A stretch of 64,000 nt of DNA, from contig NZ_JAMXSB010000002.1 in NCBI RefSeq assembly GCF_024124665.1, positions 496,001 to 560,000 on the forward strand. Reading direction: 5' to 3'. Positions 17,795-27,644 of this stretch are shown here, piece by piece. The notes below the pieces were generated by a model that was given only the letters and a program-made list of their open reading frames with translations, had not been told where the DNA came from and did not search any database. This DNA is from Pleionea sp. CnH1-48 (GTDB taxonomy: Bacteria; Pseudomonadota; Gammaproteobacteria; Enterobacterales; Kangiellaceae). Each line of letters opens with the position of its first letter. Within the stretch, counting starts at the first letter, position 1. The translations under genes were made by a program, and so were the position numbers.

Positions 17795-19174
17795 TTGGCA
17801 ATCAGTACATTTGAATTATTTACTATCGGTATCGGACCATCCAGTTCCCATACGGTAGGCCCTATGCGTGCAGCACGACAGTTTGTGCTCGATTTAAAAA
17901 CCCAGCAATTGTTGGCTTCTTGCGCTCGTGTCAAAAGCGATTTATATGGTTCGCTTGGCCAAACTGGTAAAGGCCACGGCAGCGATGTTGCCTGTTTATT
18001 GGGCTTGGAAGGTGAACGCCCTTCGCTACTCGATCCCGACACGGTACCCGATCGCTTAGAGCGTATTCGGGGCCAGAAAACCCTGATGGTAAATGGCGAG
18101 CAAGCGGTTGTTTATAACGAGAAGAAAGATCTTATTTTTCATCGCCGCGAAACGTTGCCAATGCATGCTAACGGTATGCGCTTTAGTGCCTTTGATGCCA
18201 ACGGTGACATTCTGTTAGAGAAAGTCTATTACTCTGTTGGTGGCGGCTTTGTTGTCAGCGATAACAAAGATGCAGATGAACCTTTTGTCGAAGATCAAAC
18301 CCAACTTAAATATCCCTTTAAAACAGGTAATGAACTCTTAACGCTCACACAAGAAACAGGGTTGAGCATATCCAGCATTATGTTGGAAAACGAACAAGCC
18401 TGGCGCAGCGAACGACAGGTGCGCGAAGGATTGGTTCATATCTGGGAAACCATGGAGCAATGTGTGCTTAGAGGATGCCAACGAGAAGGGATTTTGCCAG
18501 GCGGACTTAAAGTAAAACGTCGAGCTCCATCACTCTATCGCAAGCTCAAAGCCACTCAAGGCAACACCGATGAGTTATCGGTGATGGATTGGGTGAACTT
18601 GTACGCCCTTGCTGTTAATGAAGAAAACGCTGCCGGTGGCCGTGTTGTTACGGCTCCTACCAACGGTGCTGCGGGTATTATTCCTGCCGTCCTTTATTAC
18701 TTTGTGCAGCACTATAGTTCGGGCGAAATCGATCAGGATGCGATCGTACGCTTTTTATTAACCGCCTCTGCTGTTGGTATTTTATATAAAGAAAATGCGT
18801 CTATATCCGGTGCAGAAGTAGGATGTCAAGGCGAAGTGGGTGTGGCCTGTTCTATGGCCGCCGCTGCTTTAACCGAAGTAATGGGTGGTACGCCAGAGCA
18901 GGTAGAAAACGCTGCCGAGATTGGTATGGAGCATAATCTTGGATTGACCTGCGATCCTGTGGGTGGTCTGGTTCAGGTGCCTTGTATTGAGCGTAATGCC
19001 ATGGGGTCGATTAAGGCGATTAATGCGGCGCGTTTGGCGATGCGTGGTGATGGTAGTCATAAGGTGTCGTTGGATAAGGTGATTAAGACGATGCGTGAGA
19101 CCGGTGCCGATATGAAGACTAAGTATAAAGAGACTGCTCGTGGTGGGTTAGCGGTTAATATTATTGAGTGTTGA
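17795..19174 (+). CDS. sdaA: L-serine ammonia-lyase (iron-sulfur dehydratase)
   Basis: A 459-residue single-chain L-serine dehydratase converting serine to pyruvate and ammonia. The N-terminal beta domain starts with [16 protein letters not shown]. The C-terminal alpha domain has [14 protein letters not shown] and the three cluster cysteines at [15 protein letters not shown] and VPCIERN. The start codon is TTG at 17795, supported by AAGG nine bases upstream and by the family N-terminus; no ATG is available before the conserved domain. It stands alone, followed by a long repeat-bearing gap. Confidence 0.92.
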   Translation: MAISTFELFTIGIGPSSSHTVGPMRAARQFVLDLKTQQLLASCARVKSDLYGSLGQTGKGHGSDVACLLGLEGERPSLLDPDTVPDRLERIRGQKTLMVNGEQAVVYNEKKDLIFHRRETLPMHANGMRFSAFDANGDILLEKVYYSVGGGFVVSDNKDADEPFVEDQTQLKYPFKTGNELLTLTQETGLSISSIMLENEQAWRSERQVREGLVHIWETMEQCVLRGCQREGILPGGLKVKRRAPSLYRKLKATQGNTDELSVMDWVNLYALAVNEENAAGGRVVTAPTNGAAGIIPAVLYYFVQHYSSGEIDQDAIVRFLLTASAVGILYKENASISGAEVGCQGEVGVACSMAAAALTEVMGGTPEQVENAAEIGMEHNLGLTCDPVGGLVQVPCIERNAMGSIKAINAARLAMRGDGSHKVSLDKVIKTMRETGADMKTKYKETARGGLAVNIIEC

Positions 19175-19240
19175 TGTTTTTTGGTGGGCCTGATGGTTGT
19201 TGGGCTCACTCTATTTTTTGTTCTTTTTTTAGATATTTTT

Positions 19241-19494
19241 TCTTTTACTCTCCTACTCTTTTGAAAGTATAAATTTCGCCGATGGCGACATCCTTTGCCA
19301 AGAGCTGCGAAGGACGCAAAACGCCCTGGGTCGCTGCGCTGGCATTTGCTCGTCTGGGATTTTATGGTTTGAGTATGTTTGCTAATTCTGAAGTGATTTT
19401 TTGATCTTGTCTGTGCCAGGGAAATTTCGATCTTCCTTTGTGTTTTTGTTTCGTTCTTCTTCCTTAGCTTTGAATTGTCAGACGACTCCATCGT
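19241..19494. repeat. Direct repeat, copy 1 of a 254-bp intergenic element
   Basis: From TCTTTTACTC to about GACGACTCC this segment matches 19667-19920 almost base for base across the central 150 bp (from TTTCGCCGATGGCGACATCC to GATCTTGTCTGTGCCA), with more differences at the ends. A minus-strand open frame crosses it but is of low-complexity basic composition and is not conserved in copy 2, so it is not called as a gene. Confidence 0.85.
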
Positions 19495-19666
19495 GACGGA
19501 ATGATGCCGGAGGCCTCATCTTTGGAACACCGCCCTTTTTCGCCTCTTTTGTGGGCCGACAAAAGGGGCTCGCCTAGCAATACCCAAAGGGCATAAGGGC
19601 GAAAACCTGCGGGCTGAATTAAATTAGGATTTTTCGTTTGGAGTGATAAGTTAATTGAGAAAATAT
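19495..19666. other. Spacer between the two direct repeats
   Basis: 172 bp without a credible gene. It is structured: CGCCCTT...AAGGGCG encloses CTTTTGT...ACAAAAG around GGGCC. No terminal repeats or transposase remnant are recognised. Confidence 0.5.
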
Positions 19667-19920
19667 TCTTTTACTTTCTACTCTTTTGAAAGTGCAAGTT
19701 TCGCCGATGGCGACATCCTTTGCCAAGAGCTGCAAAGGACGCAAAACGCCCTGGGTCGCTGCGCTGGCATTTGCTCGTCTGGGATTTTATGGTTTGAGTA
19801 TGTTTGCTAATTCTGAAGTGATTTTTTGATCTTGTCTGTGCCAAGGAAGATTCGATCTGATCTTGTGTTTTTGCTTTGTTCTCTTTCTTAACTCTAAATT
19901 ATTAGGCGACTTTTTTGTCG
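19667..19920. repeat. Direct repeat, copy 2 of a 254-bp intergenic element
   Basis: Second copy of the element at 19241, in the same orientation, offset 426 bp. Differences in the core are single bases (for example GTGCAAG for GTATAAA before TTTCGCC). It ends just before the cysB terminator. Confidence 0.85.
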
Positions 19921-19950
19921 CTGAAGAGAAAACAATAAAAATTAACCAGA

Positions 19951-19981
19951 AAAAAGGCCGATAACATCGGCCTTTTTTTAC
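19951..19981. terminator. Terminator at the end of cysB
   Basis: Stem AAAAAAGGCCGAT/ATCGGCCTTTTTT with loop AAC. On the minus strand it overlaps the cysB stop codon and supplies a T run. Symmetry makes it usable from both sides. Confidence 0.88.
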
Positions 19982-20952
19982 CTCTCAGGAAGAACAATAT
20001 CCGGAATCAACCCGTTTACCTCATTAGGCGATCGACAACGCATGATCTTTTGAATCAGGTCGCGATCAAGGTGCGGTGCAAGCATGCAAATAAAGTCCAA
20101 TACATACTTGCGGAAGAAGAAGTTGCGATGGAAAGCAATGCGAGATCGTAGTGGTGGGAATAAATGGTCCACTTCGATAAGCGTCAGGTCCTGATCTTCT
20201 TCTGGGTTGTAGGCCATACGAGCAATAATGCCAACGCCCATTCCCATGCGGACATAGGATTTAAGAATTTCTGAGTCTGATGCAGAGATCACAAAGTCTG
20301 GCTCAAGGCCATTTTCGCGGAATATTTTTTCAATGGCAGTGACTCGACCATCGGTGGCTAACTTCGCTAGCAGTGGCATGCCTGCAATTTTTTCCAGAGT
20401 GACGCTGGATTCTCGAGTGAGCGGATGGTCGTTTGGAACCACCAGACACTGATGCCACAAAAAGCATGGTGCCATGACTTTATCGCTGAACCATTCTTCT
20501 TTTTCGCCGAAGATGACCAAGTCTATCTCTCCATGATCGAGCATGTGGTCGACATGGGAGTTGAGGCCTTGATGCAGATGCAGCCTCACATCGGGATATT
20601 GACGAGTGAAGACTTCGACAAGCGAGGGTAACAGGTAGCGAGAAAACGTATGAGTGGTCGCAATGCGCAAAATGCCTTTGTCTTCGCAGACATAGTCATT
20701 AGCGATATCCTGGATTTTTTTGGTTAACTGCAGTATTTCAGTGGTGACCTCCAATATCCTCACCCCAGCGGGCGTGATATTGGTTAAGTGTTTGCCACTG
20801 CGAGTAAAAACCTGAACACCTAGTTCATCTTCTAGTAACCTTATTTGTTTGCTAATCCCGGGCTGTGAGGTGTATAAACTTTCAGCCGTTTGAGAAACAT
20901 TTAAATCGTGACGCGCAACTTCGTAGATATACTTGAGCTGCTGGAGCTTCAT
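19978..20952 (-). CDS. cysB: HTH-type transcriptional regulator CysB
   Basis: A 324-residue LysR-family activator of the cysteine/sulfate assimilation regulon, responding to N-acetylserine. The N-terminus MKLQQLKYIYEVARHDLNVSQTAE and the recognition helix region YTSQPGISKQIRLLEDELG are characteristic of CysB rather than other LysR proteins, as is TTHTFSRYLLP in the effector domain. The gene is single and closed by its own terminator. Confidence 0.95.
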   Translation of the reverse strand: MKLQQLKYIYEVARHDLNVSQTAESLYTSQPGISKQIRLLEDELGVQVFTRSGKHLTNITPAGVRILEVTTEILQLTKKIQDIANDYVCEDKGILRIATTHTFSRYLLPSLVEVFTRQYPDVRLHLHQGLNSHVDHMLDHGEIDLVIFGEKEEWFSDKVMAPCFLWHQCLVVPNDHPLTRESSVTLEKIAGMPLLAKLATDGRVTAIEKIFRENGLEPDFVISASDSEILKSYVRMGMGVGIIARMAYNPEEDQDLTLIEVDHLFPPLRSRIAFHRNFFFRKYVLDFICMLAPHLDRDLIQKIMRCRSPNEVNGLIPDIVLPER

Positions 20953-21346
20953 TCGCTAACTCCCTCGGCTAGTTAACAAGCTGTTTTATATTCCAACATA
21001 TTATTAAGAATAGACATAAACACAGATTTCACCACCTAGCATTCAATTACTAGACAATACATCTCATAAGATAATAATCCCTACGACTATTCCATCAAGT
21101 ATTTACAAATGAGATTTTTAACACGTCTCGCTATTACCACTTGCCTACTTCATAAGAAAAATAAGCGGCAGAATGGTGCTTTACAATCAGTATACTCTCT
21201 TTATTTTAGTAGATTGATTAAAAACCAACCACAATATAAGCGGCTTTGATTATTTATTAGTCTATAAAAATGCTACTAAGTCTATCCAGATATGAGTTTC
21301 ACGGGAAACATCAACATCTTACAAACAGAGTTATTCACAGACAACT
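20953..21346. other. Intergenic region upstream of cysB
   Basis: 394 AT-rich bases holding the cysB promoter and the end of the nucleotidase transcript. I see no open frame, no repeat shared with the rest of the window and no strong terminator; a short GTTTC-ACGG-GAAAC stem (about 21297-21310) lacks a T run. Confidence 0.4.
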
Positions 21347-22261
21347 TTATTCTGCGTTAGCAATACCATGGGGTACATGGCCAGCGGTCACAATATGCTC
21401 ACTCGCTGAGTTAACATGATCATGTTGATCATCAAAAAATACATCAGCACCATACGCCTTCAAAAACTCCCCTTTACTCAAGCCTCCCAAAAATAGAGCT
21501 TCATCAATACGTATGTTCCAGCTGCGTAAGGTTCGAACGACGCGTTCATGTGCGGGCGCAGAACGTGCTGTAACTAACGCTGTGCGGATGGGGCACTCAG
21601 ACTCGGTGAAATCTTTTTGAATACCATGCAAAGCCGACAAAAAGTTCTTAAAAGGTCCGCCTTTCATAGGCTCTCTAGCTGCGGCTCTCTCATTATCAGA
21701 AAACGCCTTAAGCCCTTGTTTTTTATATATTTTCTCTGACTCGTCCGAAAACAAAACAGCATCACCATCGAAAGCAAAACGCAACTCTTGCTGATGTTCG
21801 TTCCCCCCATCTGGACGCCCACCGGACATAATGGTTGCTGCTGCATAACCGTTTTCTAGCGCTCTACGCACATCTTCTTTGTTGGTAGATAAAAATAAGT
21901 GGGTTCCGAATGCCGATACGTATTTATAGGGTGTACGGCCACTGGTAAATGCCGCTCGGGTAATATCCAGGTTATGCGCTTCAATAGAGTTAAAGATCCT
22001 CAGCCCTGTATCGGCACTGTTGCGAGATAGCAGTATCACCTCAACTTTGGGCGTATCTCGCCCTAAATCATTTAATGCCAATAGTTTTTTAACCAGACCA
22101 AATGCCGCCCCTGGTTTTAGCAATTCTTCTTCATGATCGATCTGATACTCAGAGTAGGATCGAACACCATCATTCATAAAAATTTGATGGCTTTCTTCCA
22201 GATCAAATAAGGCTGTCGATGAGATAGCTACAACCAGCTTATCTCCTAATGAATTCGCCAT
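21347..22261 (-). CDS. 5'-nucleotidase (cytosolic NT5C1-like family)
   Basis: A 304-residue soluble protein of the Pfam 5-nucleotidase family (PF06189), expected to dephosphorylate nucleoside monophosphates. Family features are LVVAISSTALFDLEESHQIF near the start, LLSRNSADTGLRIFNSIE, AFTSGRTPYKYVSAF and FDDQHDHV near the end. The frame opens with a GTG five codons earlier, but AAGGA lies eight bases before the ATG at 22261 and overlaps the upstream codons, so 22261 is the start. It has no operon partner. Confidence 0.82.
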   Translation of the reverse strand: MANSLGDKLVVAISSTALFDLEESHQIFMNDGVRSYSEYQIDHEEELLKPGAAFGLVKKLLALNDLGRDTPKVEVILLSRNSADTGLRIFNSIEAHNLDITRAAFTSGRTPYKYVSAFGTHLFLSTNKEDVRRALENGYAAATIMSGGRPDGGNEHQQELRFAFDGDAVLFSDESEKIYKKQGLKAFSDNERAAAREPMKGGPFKNFLSALHGIQKDFTESECPIRTALVTARSAPAHERVVRTLRSWNIRIDEALFLGGLSKGEFLKAYGADVFFDDQHDHVNSASEHIVTAGHVPHGIANAE

Positions 22262-22466
22262 TGACGCATCCTTCACAAACTTAATAACAATGCCCTAATA
22301 ACACCGAACAAAGCAAAAATACTCATAATATTAAAAGATTAGGGCCGATGTACTACAAATCTAATTTTGCAACTATACTTTTGGAAGTATTAACGGACAA
22401 GCATTATTACGCCGTCATATCCAATCCAACATTAATTTTTGGCGTTTTAACTACAAGACAAAAACT

Positions 22467-24107
22467 ATGCAGGATTATAGTAAGAAATCAGTATTAATTA
22501 TTGAAGACTTTACCGAATTTGCTCGTTCGGTCAAAGCCATGCTCTCAGAAATCGGAATTACAAAAGTTGAAATGGTTAATAATGGAGAGGCTGCTATAAA
22601 AACCTGCGAAAAAACCAGCTTCGATATTATTTTGTCGGATTACAATCTGGGTAAAGGCAAAGACGGAATGCAGGTGCTCGAAGAATTGCACTTTCGCAAA
22701 CGCATTCGAAGCGATACTGCATTCATTATGATCACAGCAGAGAACTCTCAAGAAATGGTCATGGGTGCTTTAGAACATCAGCCCGACGCTTACCTGACCA
22801 AACCATTTAATAATGCTATTTTGCGCTCACGGCTCGATAAAGTGCTGGGAAAAAAAGCCGTATTAATGCCCATATTTAAAGCCTTTGATAAAAGAAAATG
22901 GCAGGCAGTCATTACCCATTGCGACGACATCGCCTCGGTTAATCCAAAATATAAAATGGCTTGCCTACGTTATAAAACGCGCGCCCTCGAACAATTGCGT
23001 CAATGGGACGACTTAATCGACATCTACAACACGCTATTACAAGAACGTCCCCTACCCTGGGCCATCATCGGTCAGGGCAAAGCTTACATGAGAAAAAAAG
23101 ACTTTGATCAGGCACACAGCATTTTTCAAGACGCCATCAAGCAGTTTCCAATGCTACTAGAGGCCTATGATTGTTTAGCCGAATGTCAGCTGCAACAAGG
23201 CATGGGCAAAGAAGCTCAGGTCACTTTGGAGTCAGCCATCAAGAAATCCCCCAGAGCCGTCAAACGACAAAGTAAGCTGGGTGATGTGGCCGTTGAAAAT
23301 GAAGACTTTGGTGCTTCATCCAAAGCCTTTAAAAAAGCCGTCAAATTAGGACGTTTTTCGGTCCATAAAAACCCAGACAGCTACGTAAAACTGGCCAGCA
23401 GTGTCGTCCATCAGCTTGATGCGGGTGATCTTGAAGGGCAAAACCTGAAAGCCGCTGTAGAAGACACCGAAAAAGTCATGAAAGAATTTTATGACAGCTA
23501 TTCTGGTGATTCGGTGAGTAATTTAAGAGGTTCTGTTGTTGAAGCTGGTTTTCTAAAAGCCCAGGGGAAAGACGATGCTGCCAATAAAAAAGTTGAGCGA
23601 GCCAAAGAGCTCTATCAACAATTAGATACCATGCTACCAGCCGATAGCGGTCTGGAAGTAGCTCAAGGGTTAAAATTTATGGGCGAGGAAGAGATTGCTG
23701 AGTCGATTCTAGCGGAAACCATAGAGCGAAATTTTGAAGATGCTCGCTTTATTAAAAAAGCCTCTGCGTTTGTTAACGATAAATCCATCCTTGAAAAAGG
23801 TAAAAAAGCCAATCAGTTAAACACGCAAGGCATCAAGCTTTTTGAACAAAAAAATTATGACGAAGCCATCCAACAATTTGCCAAAGCAGTAGAACAAGCT
23901 CCCAAAAATATTGGCATCATATTAAATGCCGCTCAGGTACTGCTTAAAGCGCATCAATCGAGTAAGAACACGGACTATTTAACTCAATGCGAGAACTATT
24001 TGGGTTCTATTCAGACGTTACCACAACAAGATAAACGCTATCAGCGTTTTTCTGAACTGCAACGCATGACCCGACTTTTACAGCAACAGGAAACCCAACA
24101 AGGATGA
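22467..24107 (+). CDS. Response regulator with TPR output region
   Basis: A 546-residue cytosolic regulator. A receiver domain (about residues 7-128) has IIEDF, the acceptor Asp in LSDYNLGKGKDGM and the TKPF lysine. The rest is helical tetratricopeptide repeats (about 150-300 and 400-500) such as PWAIIGQGKAYMRKKDFDQA and AIQQFAKAVEQAPKN. There is no DNA-binding domain, so the output is probably protein-protein interaction. Its stop overlaps the next gene's ATG (ATGA), tying it to the kinase downstream. Confidence 0.88.
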   Translation: MQDYSKKSVLIIEDFTEFARSVKAMLSEIGITKVEMVNNGEAAIKTCEKTSFDIILSDYNLGKGKDGMQVLEELHFRKRIRSDTAFIMITAENSQEMVMGALEHQPDAYLTKPFNNAILRSRLDKVLGKKAVLMPIFKAFDKRKWQAVITHCDDIASVNPKYKMACLRYKTRALEQLRQWDDLIDIYNTLLQERPLPWAIIGQGKAYMRKKDFDQAHSIFQDAIKQFPMLLEAYDCLAECQLQQGMGKEAQVTLESAIKKSPRAVKRQSKLGDVAVENEDFGASSKAFKKAVKLGRFSVHKNPDSYVKLASSVVHQLDAGDLEGQNLKAAVEDTEKVMKEFYDSYSGDSVSNLRGSVVEAGFLKAQGKDDAANKKVERAKELYQQLDTMLPADSGLEVAQGLKFMGEEEIAESILAETIERNFEDARFIKKASAFVNDKSILEKGKKANQLNTQGIKLFEQKNYDEAIQQFAKAVEQAPKNIGIILNAAQVLLKAHQSSKNTDYLTQCENYLGSIQTLPQQDKRYQRFSELQRMTRLLQQQETQQG

Positions 24108-24790
24108 CAGCTCCCAAAGAACCCATTTTTGCGCTGGTTCTGGCTTCTGCCGTACACGACATGAAAAATTCCTTAGGGATGCTCATGGGAGCCATCAGCC
24201 TACTTAATAATAAGTATCCTGTTAAAGACGAAGATGATAAGCAGCAGCTTTCTGTTTTTCAGTACGAAGCGACACGTCTCAATAGTGCCCTGGTTCAGTT
24301 ACTTGGCTTGTATAAAATCGAGAAGCAACAACTGACTCTTAATTACCAGCACCACAATCTCGAAGACTTTGTCACAGATTCAGTACTGCAACATGCACCT
24401 CTGCTGGAGCACAGCCATATTACTGCCAATATCGATGTTGATGATGAACTGGACGGCTTTTTTGACGGCGAGTTGATCTCCAGTGTACTCAGCAATGTAA
24501 TTGGCAATAGTATTCGTTACACTAAAACCCAGCTTTTAATCTCAGCTTTTTATGATAATGGCATCATGATTCAGGTGGCTGATGATGGACCAGGCTATCC
24601 CAAATCCATGCTCGATAAGCATTATGATTTTTCTTCATGTATCAACGCCAAGACAGGCAGTACGGGCCTTGGCTTGTATTTTGCGGCCGAAATTGCAAAG
24701 CTGCATATACACGATGGTCAGACCGGAAGTATCAAGATATTTAACGGTGCACCGCTAAATGGAGGGGTGTTTCAAATTAAGATCCCTTAA
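24104..24790 (+). CDS. Soluble histidine kinase without a sensor domain
   Basis: A 228-residue protein containing only the kinase core. The H box is ASAVHDMKNSLGMLMG (His about 18), followed by an N box SSVLSNVIGNSIRYT, G1 VADDGPGYP and G2 STGLGLYFAAEIAK. No input domain or membrane helix is present, so sensing must come from a partner, most simply the REC-TPR protein it overlaps by four bases. AAGG precedes the ATG. A role as phosphatase or kinase for that receiver is inference. Confidence 0.82.
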   Translation: MTAPKEPIFALVLASAVHDMKNSLGMLMGAISLLNNKYPVKDEDDKQQLSVFQYEATRLNSALVQLLGLYKIEKQQLTLNYQHHNLEDFVTDSVLQHAPLLEHSHITANIDVDDELDGFFDGELISSVLSNVIGNSIRYTKTQLLISAFYDNGIMIQVADDGPGYPKSMLDKHYDFSSCINAKTGSTGLGLYFAAEIAKLHIHDGQTGSIKIFNGAPLNGGVFQIKIP

Positions 24791-24857
24791 TTTCTCGACA
24801 AGTGAAGAATTTAATTCATAATTAAAGCGTAACTCATTGAAAATAAGTTATTAAATT

Positions 24858-25625
24858 ATGGGCACAACACTAATTATAACGGCGGCAGCATTACTGCTTA
24901 TTCTGGGTATCGGGATCAGTGGCTATATCCAGATGCGAGAGCACAAGCGCGCCGAAAAACGCGCCAAAGTAGCGAAACTAAGGTACAAAGCCCGTGAGGG
25001 CCAAGATCTTTATGATCGCTTCTATGAGTACCCTATTGGTCCCGATGCACGTATCGTTATTTTGCAGTACATTATGCAAAACCTGAAAAAGGCGCTGGAT
25101 GTCGATCCAGACCAAAGTGATATCCAGACATCTATAGAACAAATTCAGGCAAAAATAGACTCCCCAGAAGCCCCTTCAGATAAAGGCTCAGTTAAGCTTC
25201 CTAGTGATCCCACTGAGATTGTTGCTTTAATGAATCGCGTTAAAGGTGTTATTCAGTACATCAATAAAATTGGCAAAGTACCAGGTATTGATATCAACCA
25301 TGCGAACAAAGGCATACTTCACTTAAAGAAGCTTTATATCTTTATGCAAACTCAGGCTCAGGTGACCGTTGGAAAAGAAGCCATGGCAGACCATAAGTTG
25401 CCACTGGCCAAACAGCATTTTAATAATGCAAAGCAACTCCTACTCAAACAAAACATCACCGATGAGAAGACTCAAGCTCTGTTAGATGAATTGCAGGAGC
25501 TACTGGATATTGTGGCGACAGAACAGCAAAAAGAAAGAAATGAACGTATTGGTAAAACGGAAGAAACCGAGGAAGCCGAAGAGGAAGAATCTTCAGATTT
25601 GTTTCAACCGAAAAAGAAGTGGTAG
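24858..25625 (+). CDS. Membrane-anchored helical protein of unknown function
   Basis: A 255-residue protein not recognised by family. One transmembrane helix at the N-terminus (LIITAAALLLILGIGISGY) is followed by a basic KR-rich stretch, then alpha-helical segments and an acidic tail (EETEEAEEEESSD). The N-out or N-in topology is unclear; the positive stretch after the helix suggests the bulk is cytosolic. It lies 67 bp after the sensorless kinase on the same strand, so it may tether the signalling complex to the membrane, which is speculation from position. Confidence 0.6.
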   Translation: MGTTLIITAAALLLILGIGISGYIQMREHKRAEKRAKVAKLRYKAREGQDLYDRFYEYPIGPDARIVILQYIMQNLKKALDVDPDQSDIQTSIEQIQAKIDSPEAPSDKGSVKLPSDPTEIVALMNRVKGVIQYINKIGKVPGIDINHANKGILHLKKLYIFMQTQAQVTVGKEAMADHKLPLAKQHFNNAKQLLLKQNITDEKTQALLDELQELLDIVATEQQKERNERIGKTEETEEAEEEESSDLFQPKKKW

Positions 25626-25638
25626 CAATCGACGCGGC

Positions 25639-26136
25639 TTAAGCGCTTTTGCTACCTAACTGAGCTAATAAGTTATTCACGTCTTTAAATAACTCACGAT
25701 TTTTTTCGTCAATGTCTGCCAGCTCTTCGTGAGCCACTTTTACCGTATCACTCACTTCATCTAAAGAAAGCTGCACAGGCTCTAGCGGCTTTGCAGCCAC
25801 CGTTGATGATAACAATGGGTTCTCCCCTGTCATCTTAAACACCTGATCGAAACAAACCCCTAAGAGAATATCTCGAACCGCAGGATCAACAACATAGAGC
25901 ACCGGCATGTCGAGAGACTGGTTGCGACAACGTTTTGCCACCATAGCCAAAATGCCTAAGGCAGTACTGTCCAATAAAGTAACCCTGGACAAATCGAGAA
26001 TAAAAGGCTGGTCATCCACCTCCAACCGCTCAAGAAACTCATGCAAAGGCATGACATCCTGATAACGCACATCGCCTTCTAGGCGCAGCACATGGTGGTG
26101 TTGAATGACAGCATATTCAATTTTTGAATCATTCAT
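25639..26136 (-). CDS. STAS-domain anti-sigma factor antagonist
   Basis: A 165-residue protein with a STAS domain (about residues 3-95) containing FILDLSRVTLLDSTALGIL, where Ser after Asp is the phosphorylatable residue of SpoIIAA/RsbV-type antagonists. A further 70-residue helical tail (SLDEVSDTVKVAHEEL...) is unusual for the family. The start is the ATG at 26136 or a GTG two codons earlier; both lie inside the end of the REC-PP2C gene, so translation is coupled. The phosphatase encoded upstream is the natural partner. Confidence 0.85.
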   Translation of the reverse strand: MNDSKIEYAVIQHHHVLRLEGDVRYQDVMPLHEFLERLEVDDQPFILDLSRVTLLDSTALGILAMVAKRCRNQSLDMPVLYVVDPAVRDILLGVCFDQVFKMTGENPLLSSTVAAKPLEPVQLSLDEVSDTVKVAHEELADIDEKNRELFKDVNNLLAQLGSKSA

Positions 26137-27355
26137 GATCACGTTTTCTCAAAATTAAAATAGAAACATCGTCAGGTAAACGTTCCAAGCCCCGTACCGA
26201 TAACAAGTCGACGATATCAGAGGCTTGATGGTGATGCTCGAGTTCCAGCTCCAATAACGAGCTCTCAGAAAAATCACCGTCTTTAAGCTTAATACACTCC
26301 AAAACACCATCAGAAAACATAACCAACGAAAAAGGCTCTTCCAGCGATAACGAATGACTTTCGTAATTAACCCAGTCAAACATACCCACAGGAAACCCTC
26401 GCTCCTGCAATATTCGTCGTTGTGTTCCCTGTATCAATAGAGGTCTAGGGAAATGCCCGCCAATAGAATAAGTGAGCTGATGCTCATGAGTATCGACAAC
26501 ACCAAAAAATAGCGTCACATATTTTTCGAGATTAGCTTTAATGAGCTCTTGGTTCAAAAAGTTTAACACCCTGTCTGGATGCAAAATGGTGTCGTCGCGA
26601 TTAACTCGATAATCTCGTAAGGGTTGGTTCAATAAACTTTTTAACATCATGGTGACAAATGCCGATGCAGAACCATGACCAGAAACATCGGCGACATAAA
26701 ATCCGATATAACGTGAATCAATTTCGAAATAATCTAAAAAGTCACCGCTTAAATCTAAGGATGGCACCACGGTATGAGAAAACTCATAAGCGCCCAATTG
26801 AGTATAGGGTTGTGGTAGCAATTGAACTTGAGCACGACGCCCTGCTTCTAGATCTTGCTGCAGAACATTCAAGTGCGAACGTAGCTCATTGTTAGCATCT
26901 TCAAGTTCTTTTTTATAACGCAAGTTTTCAGACTCTAGCCGTTGTTTGCTAAAAGCCCCTTCGACCGCATGTTCTAACACCGCCAAATCAGATATAGGTT
27001 TAATAAGATAGTCAATGGCACCTAAACGTAATGCTTCAACCACATCGTTTATCAAGCCTGCGCCAGAGATCACAATAACAGGAGTGTCAGGAGAAATGCG
27101 CGTAATGTTTTCTAGAACTTTCATGCCATCCATACCTGGCATTCTCAGATCACACAAAACCAATTGCGGTTGTTCACTTTCAAAAAGCCGAACGCCGTCT
27201 TCGCCACAGTCAGCTTCTATGACGTCATACCCACAATCTTCCAGAAAAACAACAATGCTTTGCCGAACCAGATCGTCATCATCTATTGTCAGTATTTTTT
27301 GAATTTGATCCGCCTTTTTTAATGGGTCATTTCTATTTGAGAATAGCGTGTCCAA
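26129..27355 (-). CDS. Response regulator with PP2C (SpoIIE-type) phosphatase output
   Basis: A 408-residue cytosolic protein. Receiver (about residues 18-135) with TIDDDDLVRQS, the acceptor in LCDLRMPGMDG and IKPI; a coiled-coil linker (about 140-185, RYKKELEDANNEL); then a SpoIIE/PP2C phosphatase domain with SGDFLDYFEID, VADVSGHGSASAF, SIGGHFPRP and MFSDGVLE supplying metal-binding Asp/Gly residues. It resembles RssB/HsbR-class regulators but lacks a C-terminal anti-sigma kinase domain. It should dephosphorylate the STAS protein whose gene it overlaps. Confidence 0.88.
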   Translation of the reverse strand: MDTLFSNRNDPLKKADQIQKILTIDDDDLVRQSIVVFLEDCGYDVIEADCGEDGVRLFESEQPQLVLCDLRMPGMDGMKVLENITRISPDTPVIVISGAGLINDVVEALRLGAIDYLIKPISDLAVLEHAVEGAFSKQRLESENLRYKKELEDANNELRSHLNVLQQDLEAGRRAQVQLLPQPYTQLGAYEFSHTVVPSLDLSGDFLDYFEIDSRYIGFYVADVSGHGSASAFVTMMLKSLLNQPLRDYRVNRDDTILHPDRVLNFLNQELIKANLEKYVTLFFGVVDTHEHQLTYSIGGHFPRPLLIQGTQRRILQERGFPVGMFDWVNYESHSLSLEEPFSLVMFSDGVLECIKLKDGDFSESSLLELELEHHHQASDIVDLLSVRGLERLPDDVSILILRKRDHE

Positions 27356-27644
27356 TTGGAAGTCTTCTCAATTTATTTTGGTATAAATGTTGTATAGCAC
27401 AATGGTAGGGTGATTCAACGTTTATTTTTACATTATGCTGCAAAAAACTGGGTATCCAGTTTGCATACTAAACCGATGCAAACGCCTATAACCACCGCTT
27501 TACCCTTTTAGTCCTCTCTACAAGCCCTTTATTACACGGCTTTGAGCAAATATAAGTGTAACATTGTGATTGACCTGATTCCTATAATTACCTACTATGC
27601 AAAAGGATTGTTAACTACTCGTTAGCTGATTGGGGTTATATATT

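Noticed and set aside
19057-19491. 144-codon minus-strand frame over direct repeat 1
   Set aside because: Basic low-complexity composition, overlap with the end of sdaA, and the frame is not kept in repeat copy 2.
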